Below are positions 22,552 to 24,667 of a stretch of 24,667 bases of DNA, one piece after another. Origin of the DNA: a virus; IMG/VR virus record IMGVR_UViG_3300032132_000537, positions 1 to 24,667 of that record; one strand, written 5' to 3'. Positions within the stretch are counted from its first letter, which is position 1. Each line of letters opens with the position of its first letter. The notes under the pieces are model-generated. The model made no database searches. It was not told the origin of the DNA and worked only from the letters and a program-made list of their open reading frames with translations. The position numbers were made by a program, and so were the translations under genes.

Positions 22552-23558
22552 TGAAAATTTTAGTAACGGGAGGTGCTGGATTTATAGGATCACATCTAAT
22601 CAAAAAATTGTGCAAATCTGGGCACACTGTCGTATGTGTAGACGATTATTCTAGAGGAAAAGAGCGTTTTAAATCTAAAAATACAAAAGTTAAGGTCATT
22701 GAATGTGATCTTAGAAGAATGACCTTTAAGGGTCCAGTAACCCGGAGAGATTATAGAGTATCTTTTGATGATATAGATTTTGTTTTTCATTTGGCGTCAC
22801 AAGTTGGTGGAATTAACGTATACAGGGATAAAAAGTTTGATGTCTTAAAGAATAATGTACAGATTGATCTAAATGTTATAAATGAATGTTTAAAATATAA
22901 TATACCTATTTTTTATGCAAGCAGTGCTCATGTTTATCCTTCTCATCTACAAAGGTCTTATTATGAGGCTTCCTTAAAAGAAGAAGATGCGTGTCCTGCA
23001 AATCCTGAATTGACGTATGGATGGGCAAAATTAACGGGGGAGAGGTTGCTGGAAGCGGCTAATCTTCCACACCTGTCAGCTAGGATAACAGGAGCTTATG
23101 GTCCAGGTCAGAGTTATAACATTGACACAGGGTCTGTGATCCCGGTTCTTTGCAGAAAAGCTTTGGATTATCCTCATTCTCCTTTCACGGTTAAAAGTAC
23201 TGGTAAGGAGTATCGTTCCTATTGTTATATTGACGATGTGGTCGAGTGTATGGTAATTGCCATGGATAAGTTGTGTGAGTCTCGTAAAACCTTCCCTCCT
23301 ATGAACATTGGATCGTCTGAAATAATATCAATTGGTGAGATCGCTGAAAAAATCGCTAACCTTCGTAGTAAGAAAATACAAATTGTTTACGATGAAGATC
23401 ACGTAGCGGACATAAAATGTCAGTGGTGTAATGTAGATAAAGCCAAGGACCTTTTAGGATGGGAGTCTAGTACTCCGTTCGATGAGGGTCTTAAAAAAGT
23501 GTATGCTGATATTAAAGAGCGGTATTATAAAAAATTAGATATACTACAAATGTTATAA
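22551..23558 (+). CDS. GDP-mannose-3,5-epimerase-like SDR
   Basis: Extended SDR of 335 residues: TGGAGFIG (6-13), Asp31/32, HLASQVGGI (80-88), SSAHVYP (124-130), catalytic Tyr156/Lys160 (TYGWAKL), RSYCYIDDVVE and NIGSSEIISI near the C-terminus. The VGGI, SSAxxYP, EEDACPANPE and YGWAKL blocks resemble GDP-mannose 3,5-epimerase, but the catalytic Cys of that enzyme (SSACIYP in plants, Cys145) is His127 here, so it may run a different reaction, such as a 4-epimerase or dehydratase. It closes the island, starting by TAATG overlap with the preceding SDR. Confidence 0.82.
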   Translation: MKILVTGGAGFIGSHLIKKLCKSGHTVVCVDDYSRGKERFKSKNTKVKVIECDLRRMTFKGPVTRRDYRVSFDDIDFVFHLASQVGGINVYRDKKFDVLKNNVQIDLNVINECLKYNIPIFYASSAHVYPSHLQRSYYEASLKEEDACPANPELTYGWAKLTGERLLEAANLPHLSARITGAYGPGQSYNIDTGSVIPVLCRKALDYPHSPFTVKSTGKEYRSYCYIDDVVECMVIAMDKLCESRKTFPPMNIGSSEIISIGEIAEKIANLRSKKIQIVYDEDHVADIKCQWCNVDKAKDLLGWESSTPFDEGLKKVYADIKERYYKKLDILQML

Positions 23559-23579
23559 GGAGAAGGGATCGCTTTTCCT
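23558..23579 (+). other. Hairpin covering a Shine-Dalgarno-like AGGAG
   Basis: AGGAGAAG pairs with CTTTTCCT (8 pairs, one G-U) around a GGATCG loop just after the last SDR gene. There is no T-run, so it is not a convincing terminator. The AGGAG in its 5' arm is over 20 bases before the next ATG (23590), too far for normal initiation. It could protect an mRNA end or be processed. Coordinates may be off by one or two bases. Confidence 0.4.
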
Positions 23580-23584
23580 ATAAT
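23579..23584 (+). promoter_or_regulatory. -10-like TATAAT five bases before ATG 23590
   Basis: TATAAT, then AGAGT, then ATG: the same five-base spacing as at 5389-5400, and the same octamer CTATAATA. No TTGACA-like -35 lies 17 bases upstream. It may start a transcript for the small membrane protein, dUTPase and UvsX-type genes. Confidence 0.42.
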
Positions 23585-23589
23585 AGAGT

Positions 23590-23802
23590 ATGCTAACCAT
23601 TTACCTAATATACCTTCTATATTCTTTAAAAGTAGAACTTGGAGTATTTTGGTATGAGTGGTTACTTTTTGTGTTTTTACTTGCTATCACTCCTTCGTGG
23701 GATTTGGCAAAAATATCATATATAAAGAACCTAAGTGATGCTAAAGCAGATAACAACAAAGCTAAAGATAAAAAAACTTCACCCTTCGGCAAAATTACCT
23801 AA
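23590..23802 (+). CDS. Small predicted membrane protein
   Basis: A 70-residue protein with hydrophobic residues 1-16 and a clear membrane segment at about 20-37 (FWYEWLLFVFLLAI), then a basic, lysine-rich tail (about 42-66). That layout would suit a small phage membrane protein such as a holin or a membrane anchor, but no family is recognised. No Shine-Dalgarno site is adjacent. A TATAAT box five bases upstream hints at leaderless translation. It overlaps the dUTPase gene by about 65 bases, which is longer than other overlaps here and weakens the call. Confidence 0.45.
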   Translation: MLTIYLIYLLYSLKVELGVFWYEWLLFVFLLAITPSWDLAKISYIKNLSDAKADNNKAKDKKTSPFGKIT

Positions 23803-24184
23803 ACAGCAGACTTTTGGCTCTGTAGGGTATGATGTCTACTCGGTAGAAGATGTCACTGTGGAGCCTGGATTTGTGACTATTGTAGGAACAGGTTTGAGCA
23901 TGGAGCCTCCTCCTTGGTATCATATTGAGCTATATGCTAGAAGTTCTTTTGGGAAGGAAGGAATCATCTTACCTAACGGAGTTGGCATTATAGACAAGGA
24001 TTATAGGGGAGAAGTGAAATTGTTGTTATCTAAGATTACTCCTGGCAGCAAATTTTTGCCAAAAGGTACTAGAGTAGGGCAGCTAATTGTTAGAAAGTCC
24101 CACTTTCCAGAGATAGAAGAGGTAGAGATTTTAAATGACACAGAGAGAGGTGAGGGTGGATTCGGTTCCACAGGTAAATGGTAG
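23738..24184 (+). CDS. dut: Trimeric dUTPase
   Basis: Hydrolyses dUTP to dUMP and pyrophosphate, keeping uracil out of phage DNA and feeding dTMP synthesis. All five motifs of trimeric dUTPases are visible in 148 residues: I GSVGYDVYS (27-35), II ARSSFGK (67-73), III GVGIIDKDYRGEV (81-93, Asp86), IV RVGQLIV (112-118), and V ERGEGGFGSTG (136-146) with Arg137 and Phe142 for nucleotide binding. ATG 23738 is taken as start; the codon before it, GTG 23735, is also possible. Neither has a clear ribosome site. It fits with the reductase in nucleotide supply. Confidence 0.95.
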   Translation: MLKQITTKLKIKKLHPSAKLPKQQTFGSVGYDVYSVEDVTVEPGFVTIVGTGLSMEPPPWYHIELYARSSFGKEGIILPNGVGIIDKDYRGEVKLLLSKITPGSKFLPKGTRVGQLIVRKSHFPEIEEVEILNDTERGEGGFGSTGKW

Positions 24185-24188
24185 TCCT

Positions 24189-24667
24189 ATGAAAGCTGAA
24201 GATTTAATTAAGAAGTTGTCGTACGCAGGGTTTAGAATATTGTCGGACAAATCTGATACTGTTTTTGTACCTACAGGTTCATATGCTTTAAACAAGGTAA
24301 TGTCTGGAAGTTATACAGGGGGAGTTCCTGTAGGACAGATCACCCAATTCTTTGGTGAACACTCTACAGCTAAAACAGTGTTTGGCACTTGCGTCCTGGC
24401 ACAAGCTCAAAAGAAAGGATACCACACTATACTTATTGATAGCGAAACTACTTATAATAAGGACTTCGCAGTAAGCCTAGGTATTGATTCTGATAAGCTT
24501 TTAGTTGTGGAGCCTAACACTGTCGAGGACTGTTTTAAGGCTATTGCGGACGTTGTGGCGGCAATAAGAGAGGATGATAAAGATACTCCCATTGTAGTTC
24601 TTTATGATAGTATTGCCGTATCTCCTTCTAAGGCTGAACATGAAGCGGAGGGTTTTGATGGTAATAA
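24189..24667 (+). CDS. uvsX: RecA/UvsX-type recombinase, 5' part (runs off window)
   Basis: Open to the window end, 159 codons. Catalyses strand exchange and supports recombination-dependent replication. The N-terminus leads to TGSYALNKVMSG (29-40), matching the RecA STG...LD entry. The P-loop is GEHSTAKT (56-63, Lys62), where the residue before Lys is Ala rather than the RecA Gly, as in UvsX-type proteins with a non-Gly residue there. DSETTYN (84-90) supplies the catalytic Glu86 (RecA Glu96). The Walker B strand is IVVLYDS. ATG lies 4 bases after the dUTPase stop. The partner mediator candidate is at 4070-4510. Confidence 0.9.
   Translation, partial: MKAEDLIKKLSYAGFRILSDKSDTVFVPTGSYALNKVMSGSYTGGVPVGQITQFFGEHSTAKTVFGTCVLAQAQKKGYHTILIDSETTYNKDFAVSLGIDSDKLLVVEPNTVEDCFKAIADVVAAIREDDKDTPIVVLYDSIAVSPSKAEHEAEGFDGN

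Noticed and set aside
23559-23589. Intrinsic terminator after the glycan island
   Set aside because: The hairpin is short with one G-U pair and is not followed by a T-run.

Overview
The window looks like a stretch of a large tailed dsDNA phage genome (myovirus-like, low G+C). Every supported gene lies on the + strand and genes are packed end to end: eight junctions are 4-base ATGA overlaps and four are 1-base TAATG overlaps. The replication genes are the T4-type set: DnaB/gp41-like helicase, a probable UvsY-like mediator, gp32-like ssDNA-binding protein, dUTPase and a RecA/UvsX-type recombinase. The host cannot be named from sequence. The one complete promoter is a perfect sigma-70 consensus, so a bacterial host with a standard housekeeping sigma factor is likely.

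Layout. (1) 1-4510: a partial gene end, class II ribonucleotide reductase, GroES-like co-chaperonin, a small zinc-ribbon protein, replicative helicase and a UvsY-like protein. (2) 4511-5385: a self-contained unit with a consensus promoter, the gp32-like gene and a strong intrinsic terminator. (3) 5400-23558: about 18 kb and 21 genes that look like a phage-borne glycan biosynthesis and glycosyltransfer island. It holds glycosyltransferases of several folds (two GT-B, one GT-A, one GT-D-like, one GT11 fucosyltransferase-like, one CgeB-like), a WecB-type UDP-GlcNAc 2-epimerase, a GNAT acetyltransferase, a very short DegT-type PLP protein, a DUF268 protein, a DJ-1/PfpI protein, a cupin, a HAD phosphatase, a paired TPP E1 alpha/beta enzyme, a probable Fe(II)/2-oxoglutarate oxygenase, a B12-type radical SAM enzyme, a PLP enzyme with His in place of the Schiff-base Lys (ColD/DdhC type), a GDP-fucose-synthase-like SDR and two more SDR enzymes. 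(4) 23559-24667: a small membrane protein, dUTPase and the start of a UvsX/RecA-type gene that runs off the window.

How it fits together. Regions 1, 2 and 4 make deoxynucleotides and carry out replication and recombination. Region 3 appears to make and transfer one or more unusual sugars. The ColD-like enzyme, the GDP-fucose-synthase-like SDR and the GT11 transferase together suggest a 3-deoxy, colitose-like sugar. The final acceptor (virion protein, phage DNA or host surface glycan) cannot be read from the sequence.

No stretch over 300 bases lacks a gene. The only real intergenic gaps are 4511-4585, 5336-5399 and 23559-23589, and each contains a TATAAT hexamer inside the octamer CTATAATA. 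I saw no tRNA, rRNA, CRISPR array or insertion sequence. All functional calls rest on motif reading by eye, not on database searches.
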